The notes under the pieces: generated by a model
What the model was told of the DNA's origin: nothing
What the model saw: only the letters and a program-made list of their open reading frames with translations
Databases searched by the model: none
Translations under genes and position numbers: made by a program
Source of the DNA: STF1-184 sp050178795
GTDB taxonomy: Bacteria; Bacillota; Clostridia; Christensenellales; UBA1242
NCBI GenBank assembly: GCA_050178795.1
Contig: JBFXFT010000009.1
Span: 1 to 38,407 of the forward strand
Direction: 5' to 3'
DNA: 38,407 bases
Shown: piece by piece, positions 25,770-33,788 of the stretch
Position numbering within the stretch: position 1 is the stretch's first letter
How the letters are laid out: every line of letters starts with the position of its first letter

Positions 25770-26690
25770 TTAGCCTTTATTTGCACTTTTAAAAATATTA
25801 ATTGTTTTGTAGGTAACTTGTTCTTTTATTTTCTTTTTGCCCTCTGTCAAGTAGGTTCTTAAATCAAACAGTTCCTCATTTTTTAGGCTTTCTCTTACGC
25901 CTGTGGTAAAAGCAATTCTAAGGTCAGAGTCAACATTGACTTTTGCAATGCCACTGCGTATAGCCTTTTTTAATAGGTCGGTGCTTACGCCTTTAGCGCC
26001 CTTTAAGTCGCCACCTGATTTATTAAAAGACTCAATCAATTCGTTAGATACACTGCTAGCGCCGTGTAACACTAATGGCGTATTTGGTATTGCCTTTTTA
26101 ATTTGTTTTAATAGGTCAAGTTGTAGAATAGGTTTACCCTCAAATTTGTATGCTCCATGGCTAGTACCGATTGATATTGCTAAACTGTCTACTCCTGTAA
26201 GTTCTACGAATAGTTTTGCTTCTTTTGGACTAGTATAGTTGGAGTTGGCGCCTACAACTTCGTCTTCAACGCCTGCAAGTTTTCCTAGTTCTGCCTCTAC
26301 TGAAACATTAAATTTTTTGGCATAATCCACTATTTGCTTGGTTAGTTTTACATTTTCTTCAAATGTTAGGTAACTTGCGTCTATCATAATGGATGGGAAG
26401 CCCATATCTATGGCTTGTTTGCATATTTCAAAGTTTTTGCCGTGGTCTAGGTGTAGCGCCACTGGTATTTTTATGTCCTTTGTCGCACCATTTATCATTC
26501 CCATAAGTATTTCAGGGGTTATATAGTTTAGTGCGCTACTGGAAACTGCTACAATAACAGGGCTATTTAGTTCGTTTGCTGTCTCTAAAATTGCCTGTAA
26601 TTGCTCCATATTAGTGAAGTTGAAAGCACCTATTGCATAGCCTTCTAAACTAGCCTTTTTTAACATATCTTTTGTGTTTTGTAGACCCAT
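25770..26690 (-). CDS. fba: class II fructose-1,6-bisphosphate aldolase
   Basis: Cleaves fructose-1,6-bisphosphate to dihydroxyacetone phosphate and glyceraldehyde 3-phosphate, with zinc. The 306-residue protein has the class II layout: LDHG (81-84) with the catalytic Asp82 and zinc ligand His83, Glu134, zinc ligands His178 (GTSHG) and His209 (VLHGAS), and NVDSDLR (252-258) in the substrate-binding region. Length is normal. AGGGTGA lies before the ATG on the minus strand. Its product feeds the glyceraldehyde-3-phosphate dehydrogenase encoded 1 kb away. It is monocistronic. Confidence 0.97.
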   Translation of the reverse strand: MGLQNTKDMLKKASLEGYAIGAFNFTNMEQLQAILETANELNSPVIVAVSSSALNYITPEILMGMINGATKDIKIPVALHLDHGKNFEICKQAIDMGFPSIMIDASYLTFEENVKLTKQIVDYAKKFNVSVEAELGKLAGVEDEVVGANSNYTSPKEAKLFVELTGVDSLAISIGTSHGAYKFEGKPILQLDLLKQIKKAIPNTPLVLHGASSVSNELIESFNKSGGDLKGAKGVSTDLLKKAIRSGIAKVNVDSDLRIAFTTGVRESLKNEELFDLRTYLTEGKKKIKEQVTYKTINIFKSANKG

Positions 26691-26719
26691 AAATTCACCC
26701 TTTTTGTTTTATCATTTTT

Positions 26720-26749
26720 ATTATAAAACATTTTTTTAATAACTACTAA
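26720..26749 (-). promoter_or_regulatory. candidate fba promoter
   Basis: On the minus strand TTAGTA (26749-26744), 18-base spacer, TATAAT (26725-26720). Confidence 0.5.
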
Positions 26750-26793
26750 CGAATTACTACCTCTTTTTACTTTTAAATAAATTCAATTTATTT

Positions 26794-26799
26794 TATAAT
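26794..26799 (+). promoter_or_regulatory. candidate -10 box of the glycosyltransferase-like gene
   Basis: TATAAT, 18 bases before the start codon, without a good -35 box. The leader would be very short, about 12 bases, holding just the AGAGGTG ribosome site. Confidence 0.35.
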
Positions 26800-26817
26800 G
26801 TATTTGAGAGGTGAATT

Positions 26818-27636
26818 ATGGAAAAATTTAATTTAATTATACCAATTTTAAATAAGTCTTTTGACTTAAATAATGAGGTTCAGAAGTTAAAAGGTTTTTT
26901 TGAAGATTCTATGTATGATGTAACGGCACTGTTTGTTGCATATAAAGAATTTGAAAAGCCTAAAAACCATAAAGATAGCGACAACTATAAACTAATACAA
27001 ACAGATAAAGAGACAGTAAATGAGGTAATAACAGAGGGGTTTAAACATATTGATGGCAATTTGATAATTGTAGATATGGAAAACGAGGATTGGGACGAAA
27101 TTTTACTTCAAATTTTAAAAAAAGCGAACGAAGACAATATAATTTTGACAAGATATGTAAACAAAAAGGCAAAAGTTAAAAACTTTTTTGTAAGAATTTT
27201 AAAGATGATATATCATCGCTATTTAAAGTTTTTTAATTTGTCAAGTGACTTCTTGTCTTTAAACACTTTTCAATATTTTAATAAAGACGCAGTTAAAGTT
27301 ATAAATAAATTGCCTGAAAAGAACACATATATGCGCAATTTTGACACTTTTGTAGGCTATGAGGTGCAATTTGTTGAGTTAAACAAAAAACCTCTAAAAA
27401 GTGAGGCACAATATTTTAAAAAAGCCGAATTCGTGGTTGGTTTTGCTTTAAGCATTGTGAGCGTTTTAGCACTATTGTTTTTAATTATATTTAATCAATT
27501 ACTACTTGCCTTAGCCAATGGGTTTACCTATTACATCTTATCCGTTATGATAACTTTAATGCTATTATTTGTCGGCGGATACCTAATGATTAAAAGAATA
27601 ATAAAAAATAGGGCAAATTTGGGTTCTCAAAAATAA
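26818..27636 (+). CDS. degenerate family 2 glycosyltransferase-like membrane protein
   Basis: A 272-residue protein with the overall plan of polyprenyl-phosphate glycosyltransferases (GtrB/DPM1 type). It has an N-terminal Rossmann-like part, a central region with NLIIVDMENEDWDEILLQIL (about 81-100) where the family has its metal-binding DxD, a segment resembling the dFrL...GF part of the family, and two C-terminal membrane helices (about 210-232 and 238-262). The usual DAD/DxD and the SVVIPxxNE start are much altered, so catalytic activity is doubtful. GAGAGGTG precedes the ATG. It stands alone between fba and gapA. It may be an inactive paralog with a regulatory or scaffolding role, or an undescribed membrane family; identification is by layout only. 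Confidence 0.6.
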   Translation: MEKFNLIIPILNKSFDLNNEVQKLKGFFEDSMYDVTALFVAYKEFEKPKNHKDSDNYKLIQTDKETVNEVITEGFKHIDGNLIIVDMENEDWDEILLQILKKANEDNIILTRYVNKKAKVKNFFVRILKMIYHRYLKFFNLSSDFLSLNTFQYFNKDAVKVINKLPEKNTYMRNFDTFVGYEVQFVELNKKPLKSEAQYFKKAEFVVGFALSIVSVLALLFLIIFNQLLLALANGFTYYILSVMITLMLLFVGGYLMIKRIIKNRANLGSQK

Positions 27637-27673
27637 ATTTTTAATTTACTTTTGTTTGTACCACATTATTTGT

Positions 27674-27702
27674 TTGCTAAATTTTTATTAATTTTATACA
27701 AT
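27674..27702 (+). promoter_or_regulatory. sigma-A promoter of gapA
   Basis: TTGCTA (27674-27679), 17-base spacer, TACAAT (27697-27702). Confidence 0.65.
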
Positions 27703-27731
27703 AAATTGACGATAAAAAAGGAGAAATTTTT

Positions 27732-28739
27732 ATGGAAAAACTAAAAATAGGAATTAATGGCTTTGGTAGAATAGGAAAACTTTTGATGCGCGCATCTCTA
27801 AAGAGAAACGACATTGAAGTTGTTGCAATAAATGACCCATTCTTAACGCCAGAAAACGCAAAATATAATTTGGAATATGACACCGTTCACGGACACTTTG
27901 ACTGCAACTGTGTAGCAGAGGAAGATGCACTTGTAATAAACGGTAAGCGCGTAAAATATTTTATGGATAAAATGCCAGAGAACTTGCCTTGGGCTAGTGT
28001 TGGGGCAGAGTATATTGCTGAGGCAAGCGGTGTATTTACAAAATATGAAGACGCAAAGAGGCACTTTGTGGGCGGAGCCAAAAAAGTTGTCATTACAGCG
28101 CCAGGAAAAGGTATGCCAACCTTTGTTATGGGTGTAAATGAAAACACTTATACAAAAGATATGGACGTAGTTTCAAACGCAAGTTGTACCACAAACTGTT
28201 TAGCACCACTTGCAAAGATAGTAAATGATGTGTTTGGTATTGAAGAGGCTCTTATGACTACAATTCACTCTCAAACCGCAAGCCAATTAGTGGTTGACGG
28301 ACCAAGCAAAAAAGACCTAAGACTTGGTAGAGCAGGCAGTCAAAATATTATTCCATCTTCAACTGGTGCCGCTAAGGCAGTTGGACTTGTAATACCAGAA
28401 CTTAACGGTAAACTTACAGGTATGAGTTTTAGAGTACCTACACTTGATGTTTCAGTGGTTGACTTGACCGCTAGGCTAAAAACCGCTACAACCTATGAAG
28501 ATATTAAGACAGCAATCAAAAAGGCTAGCGAGGGCGCTTTAAAGGGCATAGTTGGCTATACTGAAGAGCCAGTAGTATCATCAGACTTCATTAGCGACGC
28601 AAGGACTTGTATATTTGACGCAGAGGCAGGCATAATGCTTAGCGACAAATTTGTTAAACTTGTTGCATGGTACGATAACGAGTGGGGTTATAGCAATAAA
28701 ACCCTAGACCTTATGTTACATATGAAAAAGGTTTCATAA
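27732..28739 (+). CDS. gapA: glyceraldehyde-3-phosphate dehydrogenase (E. coli GapA/eukaryotic type)
   Basis: Oxidises glyceraldehyde 3-phosphate to 1,3-bisphosphoglycerate with NAD. The 335-residue protein has the nucleotide-binding GINGFGRIG (7-15), the catalytic SNASCTTNC with Cys152, His179 in TTIHS, and the phosphate-binding SSTGAAKAVG. The segments SQNIIPSSTG, PELNGKLTGM, FRVPT and VGYTEEPVVSSDF follow the E. coli GapA and eukaryotic pattern rather than the RARAAA/NIVPNSTG form common in Clostridium. The ATQ signature of that group appears altered to TASQ. AAGGAGAAA precedes the ATG. It is monocistronic with its own promoter and terminator, near fba, consistent with a glycolytic role. 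Confidence 0.97.
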   Translation: MEKLKIGINGFGRIGKLLMRASLKRNDIEVVAINDPFLTPENAKYNLEYDTVHGHFDCNCVAEEDALVINGKRVKYFMDKMPENLPWASVGAEYIAEASGVFTKYEDAKRHFVGGAKKVVITAPGKGMPTFVMGVNENTYTKDMDVVSNASCTTNCLAPLAKIVNDVFGIEEALMTTIHSQTASQLVVDGPSKKDLRLGRAGSQNIIPSSTGAAKAVGLVIPELNGKLTGMSFRVPTLDVSVVDLTARLKTATTYEDIKTAIKKASEGALKGIVGYTEEPVVSSDFISDARTCIFDAEAGIMLSDKFVKLVAWYDNEWGYSNKTLDLMLHMKKVS

Positions 28740-28746
28740 TTTTAAA

Positions 28747-28773
28747 GGTGCTTAGTTCTAAGCACTTTTTTAT
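28747..28773 (+). terminator. intrinsic terminator after gapA
   Basis: GTGCTTA (28748-28754) pairs with TAAGCAC (28759-28765) around GTTC, followed by a T run. Confidence 0.88.
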
Positions 28774-28794
28774 TGTAATAAAAACTGTTGTTGC

Positions 28795-28823
28795 TTGCTA
28801 AATTCTTTTTAAGACGCTATAAT
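28795..28823 (+). promoter_or_regulatory. sigma-A promoter of the TM2 protein-mnmA operon
   Basis: TTGCTA (28795-28800), 17-base spacer, perfect TATAAT (28818-28823). The -35 box is the same as that of gapA. Confidence 0.8.
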
Positions 28824-28848
28824 AGTTAAGTATTAGGAGAAGTATTTT

Positions 28849-29307
28849 ATGTTATGTCCTGTTTGTTATAATAAAATAAAAACTGAGAACGGAGTTTGCG
28901 CTTATTGTGGCTTTAAAAAGAGTGATTTAAGTACGGCAAAGGCGAGCGAAGTTAAAAAAGCGCGCAAGGAAGGTCGCTATGACGACATCATATATTCTAG
29001 CGAGTTTCCAAGCGATTTAGACTATAAAAAAACTGTTCTATTAACGGTGTTTTTAGGGTGGTTAGGGCTACATAATTTTTATGTAAATAAGCCATATAAG
29101 GGCATTTTTGTGCTAGTTAGCATAATTTTGACCGTAATATTTTCTAATGGGCTAATTTTTGGGTTATTCCCAGAGAATTTTGTAAATTTTAGTATATATT
29201 TCTTTATGGCTGGGGCAATTTCTGCAATTATGTGGCTATTTGATATTGCCGCTTTACTATTTAAAAACTTTAAAGTACCAGTAGTAATACAAAAAAATAA
29301 AAGGTAA
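28849..29307 (+). CDS. zinc-ribbon TM2-domain membrane protein
   Basis: A 152-residue protein with an N-terminal zinc ribbon (C3-x2-C6-x10-C17-x2-C20), a charged linker and a TM2 domain. The TM2 part contains LGWLGLHNFYVNKPYKG (69-85), matching the family's G-x-x-G-x-H-x-F-Y signature, with helices at about 62-77, 84-106 and 114-138. TM2 proteins are widespread in bacteria and mostly of unknown function. AGGAGA precedes the ATG. It is the first gene of an operon with mnmA, whose start is 6 bases after this stop. The ribbon resembles that of the acidic-tail protein at 2837, though the spacing differs by one residue. Confidence 0.88.
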   Translation: MLCPVCYNKIKTENGVCAYCGFKKSDLSTAKASEVKKARKEGRYDDIIYSSEFPSDLDYKKTVLLTVFLGWLGLHNFYVNKPYKGIFVLVSIILTVIFSNGLIFGLFPENFVNFSIYFFMAGAISAIMWLFDIAALLFKNFKVPVVIQKNKR

Positions 29308-29313
29308 ATAACA

Positions 29314-30402
29314 ATGGAACAAAATAAGACAGTAGTTGTTGGTATGAGTGGGGGTGTGGACTCCTCTGTTGCTGCGCTTTTACTTAAAGAGCAAGGCTAT
29401 AATGTCATTGGTCTTTTTATGAAAAACTGGGAAGAGACTACGGACACAGGGCACTGCACTTCTGAAGAAGACTATGATGATGTAAAAAGGGTATGCAACA
29501 AGTTACATATTCCATATTATACGGTAAATTTTGCTAAAGAGTATATGGATAAGGTTTTTGCCGAGTTTTTGGAGGAATACAAAAAAGGCAGAACGCCAAA
29601 CCCAGATGTTTTATGCAATAGAGAAATTAAATTTGGTCCATTTTTAGAGTATGCTAAAAAAATTGGCGCAGATTATATTGCAACTGGGCACTATGCTCGC
29701 GTTGAGCGCAAAAATGGCAAGACATATCTATTAAAAGCGGTTGACCAAAATAAGGACCAAACTTATTTTTTAAATCAATTAAGCCAAGAGCAACTAAGTA
29801 ATGTGCTATTTCCAGTTGGCGAGTTAGATAAACCTGAAGTAAGGAAAATAGCGGCGGAGCATGACCTAAATACGGCAACCAAAAAGGACTCTACAGGCAT
29901 TTGCTTTATTGGCGAGCGCAAGTTTAAAGAGTTTTTGACAAATTATTTGCCTGCAAAACCCGGTCTTATTAAAGACCTTGACGGCGACATAATAGGTAAT
30001 CACGATGGACTTATGTACTACACAATAGGTCAACGCAGAGGGCTAAATATAGGTGGTCTAAAAGGTGGCAGTGGAGACAGGTGGTTTGTCATTGAAAAGG
30101 ACCTAAAAAACAACATTCTATATGTCAGCCAAGGTGAGGACGAAAAACTATTTTCAAGCGCTTTAATCTCTCATAAAATGCACTTTATAGCCGATGTTCC
30201 AACTCAAAAAGTATTTGACTGTAAAGCAAAATTTAGATACAGGCAACCAGACCAAGAGGTGACGGTAGAACTACTTGATAACGGCGGAATAAAGGTAATA
30301 TTTAAAGAAAAACAACGCGCAATAACCGAGGGTCAATGGGTCGTTCTATATGATGGAGATGTTTGCCTTGGTGGCGGAATAATAGACGAAAAAATTTTTT
30401 AA
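29314..30402 (+). CDS. mnmA: tRNA-specific 2-thiouridylase
   Basis: Makes 2-thiouridine at the wobble position of tRNAs for Lys, Glu and Gln, taking sulfur relayed from a cysteine desulfurase. The 362-residue protein has the PP-loop GMSGGVDSS (10-18), PNPDVLCNREIKF with catalytic Cys101, and DSTGICFIGERKF with Cys197 as the second catalytic cysteine, then the C-terminal beta-barrel with GQRRGLNIGG. Length is normal. A weak AAAGG site overlaps the end of the upstream TM2 gene, so translation is probably coupled. No nifS/iscS gene is adjacent, unlike in many Bacillota. Confidence 0.97.
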   Translation: MEQNKTVVVGMSGGVDSSVAALLLKEQGYNVIGLFMKNWEETTDTGHCTSEEDYDDVKRVCNKLHIPYYTVNFAKEYMDKVFAEFLEEYKKGRTPNPDVLCNREIKFGPFLEYAKKIGADYIATGHYARVERKNGKTYLLKAVDQNKDQTYFLNQLSQEQLSNVLFPVGELDKPEVRKIAAEHDLNTATKKDSTGICFIGERKFKEFLTNYLPAKPGLIKDLDGDIIGNHDGLMYYTIGQRRGLNIGGLKGGSGDRWFVIEKDLKNNILYVSQGEDEKLFSSALISHKMHFIADVPTQKVFDCKAKFRYRQPDQEVTVELLDNGGIKVIFKEKQRAITEGQWVVLYDGDVCLGGGIIDEKIF

Positions 30403-30409
30403 AGATAAA

Positions 30410-30440
30410 AATAATCTTGATTGGTTATTTTTTAATTAGT
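30410..30440 (+). terminator. weak AT-rich terminator after mnmA
   Basis: ATAATC and GGTTAT form a short stem (with one G-U pair) around TTGATT, followed by a T run. It is weaker than the other terminators in the window. Confidence 0.4.
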
Positions 30441-30491
30441 ATATTAATTTAAATTTATTGGTTTTGTTTGATATTAATAAAAAACTGTATG

Positions 30492-30520
30492 TTGACAATG
30501 TTTTCCAGTGGGTTTATAAT
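30492..30520 (+). promoter_or_regulatory. perfect consensus sigma-A promoter
   Basis: TTGACA (30492-30497), exactly 17 bases, TATAAT (30515-30520). It drives the 223-residue unknown gene. Confidence 0.9.
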
Positions 30521-30544
30521 TAGTCTATAAATTAGGAGATTGTT

Positions 30545-31216
30545 ATGAATCAAATAGAGGGTAACGTAAAACAATTATATAAAGAAGACAGATACCAACT
30601 TATGTTTAAATTAATAGAAAATAGTGATATGGCTTGCAAGTTAGTAAATGCGTTTTTAAATATAGGTAACCCCAATGAAGCCAAAAACGAAGCCATTTAT
30701 GATTATGTTTATAACTTACAGGATATAGAATATAACTTTGATAAGAGTAATAAAGTATGGGGTTTTTGTTCTCCAATGCAAGATATGCGACATTTTTACA
30801 ATTATTCAAATAAAGATGTAAAATATGAAGATATAAATAGGTTAGAATTGTATTTTAGTTATTTAGGCAATAATTACAATTTGTTTGAAGAATTACCCAA
30901 TGCAGACAATAAAGAATTAGTGCTTATGAATGCTAATTTAAGAAAAGGAAATGGCGTTACATCAAACGAGGCTGTTGACCTTAAAATAAGTTTGGTTAAT
31001 GAAAACATAAATGGTAAAGAAGACGAAGTATATTTAAAAATACAGAGTGATTCAAGTAGCGAGTTGATTAATTTGCCAAATACAATTGTGTATGTCGGTA
31101 AAATTGACGAAGTACAAGAATGGTTTAATGAGTTAAGCCATTCCATAGAAAAGTATGAGAAACTACAAGCCAAGTTAGTAGAGCAAAGCGAAGAAGAAAC
31201 TGGTTACACTATGTAA
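30545..31216 (+). CDS. protein of unknown function behind a consensus promoter
   Basis: A 223-residue soluble protein I do not recognise. There is no signal peptide, membrane helix or Cys motif. The N-terminal half looks helical and is rich in Asn, Asp and Tyr. A middle segment (about 110-190) looks like alternating strands, and the last 30 residues form a charged helix (about 185-218). AGGAGA precedes the ATG. It is monocistronic, between a perfect promoter and a strong terminator, so it is probably well expressed. Nothing in the neighbourhood suggests a pathway. The Asn-rich composition is somewhat unlike the housekeeping genes around it. Confidence 0.8.
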   Translation: MNQIEGNVKQLYKEDRYQLMFKLIENSDMACKLVNAFLNIGNPNEAKNEAIYDYVYNLQDIEYNFDKSNKVWGFCSPMQDMRHFYNYSNKDVKYEDINRLELYFSYLGNNYNLFEELPNADNKELVLMNANLRKGNGVTSNEAVDLKISLVNENINGKEDEVYLKIQSDSSSELINLPNTIVYVGKIDEVQEWFNELSHSIEKYEKLQAKLVEQSEEETGYTM

Positions 31217-31221
31217 ATAAT

Positions 31222-31251
31222 AAAAAACTGCCACACATTGGCAGTTTTTTT
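31222..31251 (+). terminator. intrinsic terminator
   Basis: AAAAAACTGCCA (31222-31233) pairs with TGGCAGTTTTTT (31239-31250) around CACAT. Confidence 0.93.
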
Positions 31252-31300
31252 ATATCAAAAAGTTACCATTAGCGTTTAATTTATTTTGGTTTTTAATTAA

Positions 31301-31329
31301 TTGATTATTTTTTGTTTAAATGTTATACT
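31301..31329 (+). promoter_or_regulatory. sigma-A promoter of the tyrS operon
   Basis: TTGATT (31301-31306), 17-base spacer, TATACT (31324-31329). An in-frame ATG at 31320 lies upstream of this -10 box, which excludes it as the tyrS start from this transcript. No T-box leader is seen; the leader is only about 20 bases. Confidence 0.7.
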
Positions 31330-31358
31330 TGGCATATAAAAATTATTTGGAGAATTTA

Positions 31359-32570
31359 ATGAAGAGCGTATTAGATATTTTAAAAGAAAGAGGTTTTGTT
31401 AAACAAACCGTTTTTGAAGAGGATTTACAAAAAGAATTAGACAGCAAAATGGTTAGTTTTTATGTTGGCTTTGACCCAACTGCAGACAGTTTAACTATAG
31501 GGCACTTTTTGCCTATTATTGCCATGATGCACTTGCAAAAGGCAGGTCATAAACCATACGCTTTAATAGGTGGCGGAACTGCTTATGTTGGCGACCCAAG
31601 CGGAAGAAGCGACATGAGAAAAATGATGAGCCCCAAAACCATTGAAGCAAATGTAAGATCTTTTGAAAATCAACTAAGCAAATACCTAAATTTTGATGGC
31701 AAGAATGGCGCAGTCATTGTAAACAACGCAGACTGGCTTTTGAAACTTAACTATATAGATTTTTTAAACGAACTTGGTGCGGATATGAGCGTAAACCGTA
31801 TGCTAAGTTTTGACTGTTTTAAAACTCGTTGGGAAAAGGGTTTAACCTTTTTAGAGTTTAACTATATGCCAATGCAAGCTTACGATTTTTTGCACTTACA
31901 CCGCAAGTACGGCGTAAATTTGCAAGTTGGCGGAGACGACCAATGGGCAAATATGTTAGCAGGGGCAGACTTAATTAGGCGCAAACAAAACGATACTGCC
32001 TACGTCCTTACTATTCCGCTACTATTAAAGGCAGACGGCAGCAAAATGGGTAAATCTGCAAAGGGTGCTCTTTGGATAGATAAAGAAAGAACTTCGCCTT
32101 ATGAAATTTACCAATATTTAAGAAATACTGAGGACGCCAAAGTTGCCGAATATTTAAAGCGTATGACATTTTTAAGTTTGGCGGAGATTGATGAATTAAC
32201 AAAGCATCAAGACGAAAGGATAAATAAAGCAAAAGAGGTTTTGGCTTACGAATTTGTAAAAATAGTACACGGTGAAGCGGATGCAAACGACGCTAGAAAC
32301 CAAGCGAAAGCGGCTTTTGGTGGCGACTCAGACAATATGCCAAATGTTGAACTTGTTTTAAACGGAGACGAGACAGTAGCAGACATTTTGTGTCTAGCAG
32401 GCATTTGTAAAACAAAGAGCGAGGGAAGAAGGTTAATTGAGGCTGGCGCAGTAAAAGTTGATGAAAGGCAAATAGATTCAGTGAGTGACGGACTAACTAA
32501 GGAAGAGTTTAATAGTAGGGCTATTGTTTTACACAAGGGCAAAAAGACACATTTAAGGGTAAACTTTTAA
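31359..32570 (+). CDS. tyrS: tyrosyl-tRNA synthetase
   Basis: Charges tRNA-Tyr with tyrosine. With the start at 31359 (GGAGA at 31349-31353) it has 403 residues, normal for the family. It shows YVGFDPTADSLTIGH with the HIGH-class motif TIGH (46-49), GGGTAYVGDPSG, the QVGGDDQWANM tyrosine-binding region, the KMSKS-class motif KMGKS (229-233) and a C-terminal S4 RNA-binding domain (about 335-400). The frame extends upstream to 31320, but that ATG precedes the promoter. It is first of a five-gene operon with yigZ, a methyltransferase, recX and acpS. Its stop overlaps the next start by one base (TAATG). Confidence 0.97.
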   Translation: MKSVLDILKERGFVKQTVFEEDLQKELDSKMVSFYVGFDPTADSLTIGHFLPIIAMMHLQKAGHKPYALIGGGTAYVGDPSGRSDMRKMMSPKTIEANVRSFENQLSKYLNFDGKNGAVIVNNADWLLKLNYIDFLNELGADMSVNRMLSFDCFKTRWEKGLTFLEFNYMPMQAYDFLHLHRKYGVNLQVGGDDQWANMLAGADLIRRKQNDTAYVLTIPLLLKADGSKMGKSAKGALWIDKERTSPYEIYQYLRNTEDAKVAEYLKRMTFLSLAEIDELTKHQDERINKAKEVLAYEFVKIVHGEADANDARNQAKAAFGGDSDNMPNVELVLNGDETVADILCLAGICKTKSEGRRLIEAGAVKVDERQIDSVSDGLTKEEFNSRAIVLHKGKKTHLRVNF

Positions 32571-33163
32571 TGAAAAATTATAAGACAATAAGTTCGGAAT
32601 ATAAAGCCGAACTTATTATTAAAAAGAGCAAATTTATTGCTATTAGTGGGCAAGTTAGTAGCGTAGAAGAGGCGAACAATTTTTTACTAAAGTTAAAAAA
32701 CTTGCACCCACAGGCTACACACATTTGTTATGCTTACATTATGCCTAGTATTGAAAAATGTGGCGATGACGGTGAACCTAGTGGCACTGCTGGACTACCA
32801 ATTTTAAATGTTATTAAAAGAAACAATTTAACCAATATAATTGTTGCTGTTGTACGCTATTTTGGTGGAGTTAAACTAGGTGCTGGCGGTTTAATTAGGG
32901 CATATAGTAAAGCCGCAAAAGACAGTATAATAGATGACAATATTGTTGATTACATAGTCAAAGAAACTTATCAGTTTAATGTAGGTTATGACGACAATAA
33001 TATACTTGCAATGCTTGAAAATCAATCATTCATTGAGGTCGTAAAGGTAAACTATGCCGATAAAATAGAGGTTACAGTAAGCGTTGAACCAAAAGATATT
33101 TTAAAACTACAAGAATTTTTAAATGGAATATTTAATAGACAAATTGAACTTATAAAAATGTAA
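32570..33163 (+). CDS. yigZ: YigZ/IMPACT family protein
   Basis: A 197-residue member of the conserved YigZ (YvyE)/IMPACT family, linked in other organisms to translation and stress control. The family signature CGDDGEPSGTAGLPIL lies at 64-79, followed by VRYFGGVKLGAGGLIRAY, and a C-terminal ferredoxin-like domain covers about 130-197. Length fits the bacterial proteins. The ATG overlaps the tyrS stop by one base, so translation is coupled. The exact biochemical role of the family is not settled. Confidence 0.95.
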   Translation: MKNYKTISSEYKAELIIKKSKFIAISGQVSSVEEANNFLLKLKNLHPQATHICYAYIMPSIEKCGDDGEPSGTAGLPILNVIKRNNLTNIIVAVVRYFGGVKLGAGGLIRAYSKAAKDSIIDDNIVDYIVKETYQFNVGYDDNNILAMLENQSFIEVVKVNYADKIEVTVSVEPKDILKLQEFLNGIFNRQIELIKM

Positions 33164-33177
33164 TGAAAGGAGCGTAA

Positions 33178-33786
33178 ATGAGTCATTATTTTGAAGATAT
33201 AGAGCATAAATCTGACGACTTTTTTAGTTTTGAAGATTACATAAACAATAAGGTTTACAAGTTTAACTCTTGCAATAATGTTTTTGCTAAAAATGAAGTA
33301 GATTATGGCACACAGGTGTTGATTAAGGCTGTAATAAACAATTTTGATGAGTTAGGCGAGCGTGTTTTGGACTTAGGCTGTGGATACGGCGCAATAGGAA
33401 TAAGCCTAGCCGACCACTATAAAAACAGTAAGTTTTTAATGAGCGACATTACAAATACGGCGGTAACTCTCGCTAAGCAAAATTTAAAACTAAATGGCAT
33501 AACAAATGCAGAAGTGGTTGTTAGCAACCTATTTCAAAACATTGATGGAGAGTTTAATTTTATTGCAACCAATCCTCCCATTAAAATTGGCAAAAGTGTT
33601 TTATTGAATTTGATAAGTGAAAGTCAAAACAGGTTACAAAATGATGGACATTTAGTGCTTGTCATTAAAAAAAGCCACGGAAAAGATAGTATAAAAAAAG
33701 TTATGGAACAAACCTTTGGTAACTGTACCGTGTTAAAGCGAGACGCAGGCTACTATATTTTAGACAGTCAAAAAATTAAGGGATAA
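33178..33786 (+). CDS. RsmC-like class I methyltransferase
   Basis: A 202-residue S-adenosylmethionine-dependent methyltransferase of the single-domain RsmC-like type found in Bacillota (YbxB group). The SAM motif is LDLGCGYGAIG (64-74), and NPPI (132-135) marks a base-amino methyltransferase. The substrate is probably rRNA, inferred from family. AAAGGAG precedes the ATG by 5 bases. It lies in the tyrS operon, with recX 2 bases downstream. Confidence 0.9.
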   Translation: MSHYFEDIEHKSDDFFSFEDYINNKVYKFNSCNNVFAKNEVDYGTQVLIKAVINNFDELGERVLDLGCGYGAIGISLADHYKNSKFLMSDITNTAVTLAKQNLKLNGITNAEVVVSNLFQNIDGEFNFIATNPPIKIGKSVLLNLISESQNRLQNDGHLVLVIKKSHGKDSIKKVMEQTFGNCTVLKRDAGYYILDSQKIKG

Positions 33787-33788
33787 AT

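Noticed and set aside
31320..31358. Upstream in-frame ATG extending tyrS by 13 residues
   Set aside because: It lies upstream of the -10 box at 31324-31329 and has no ribosome site; the ATG at 31359 has GGAGA.
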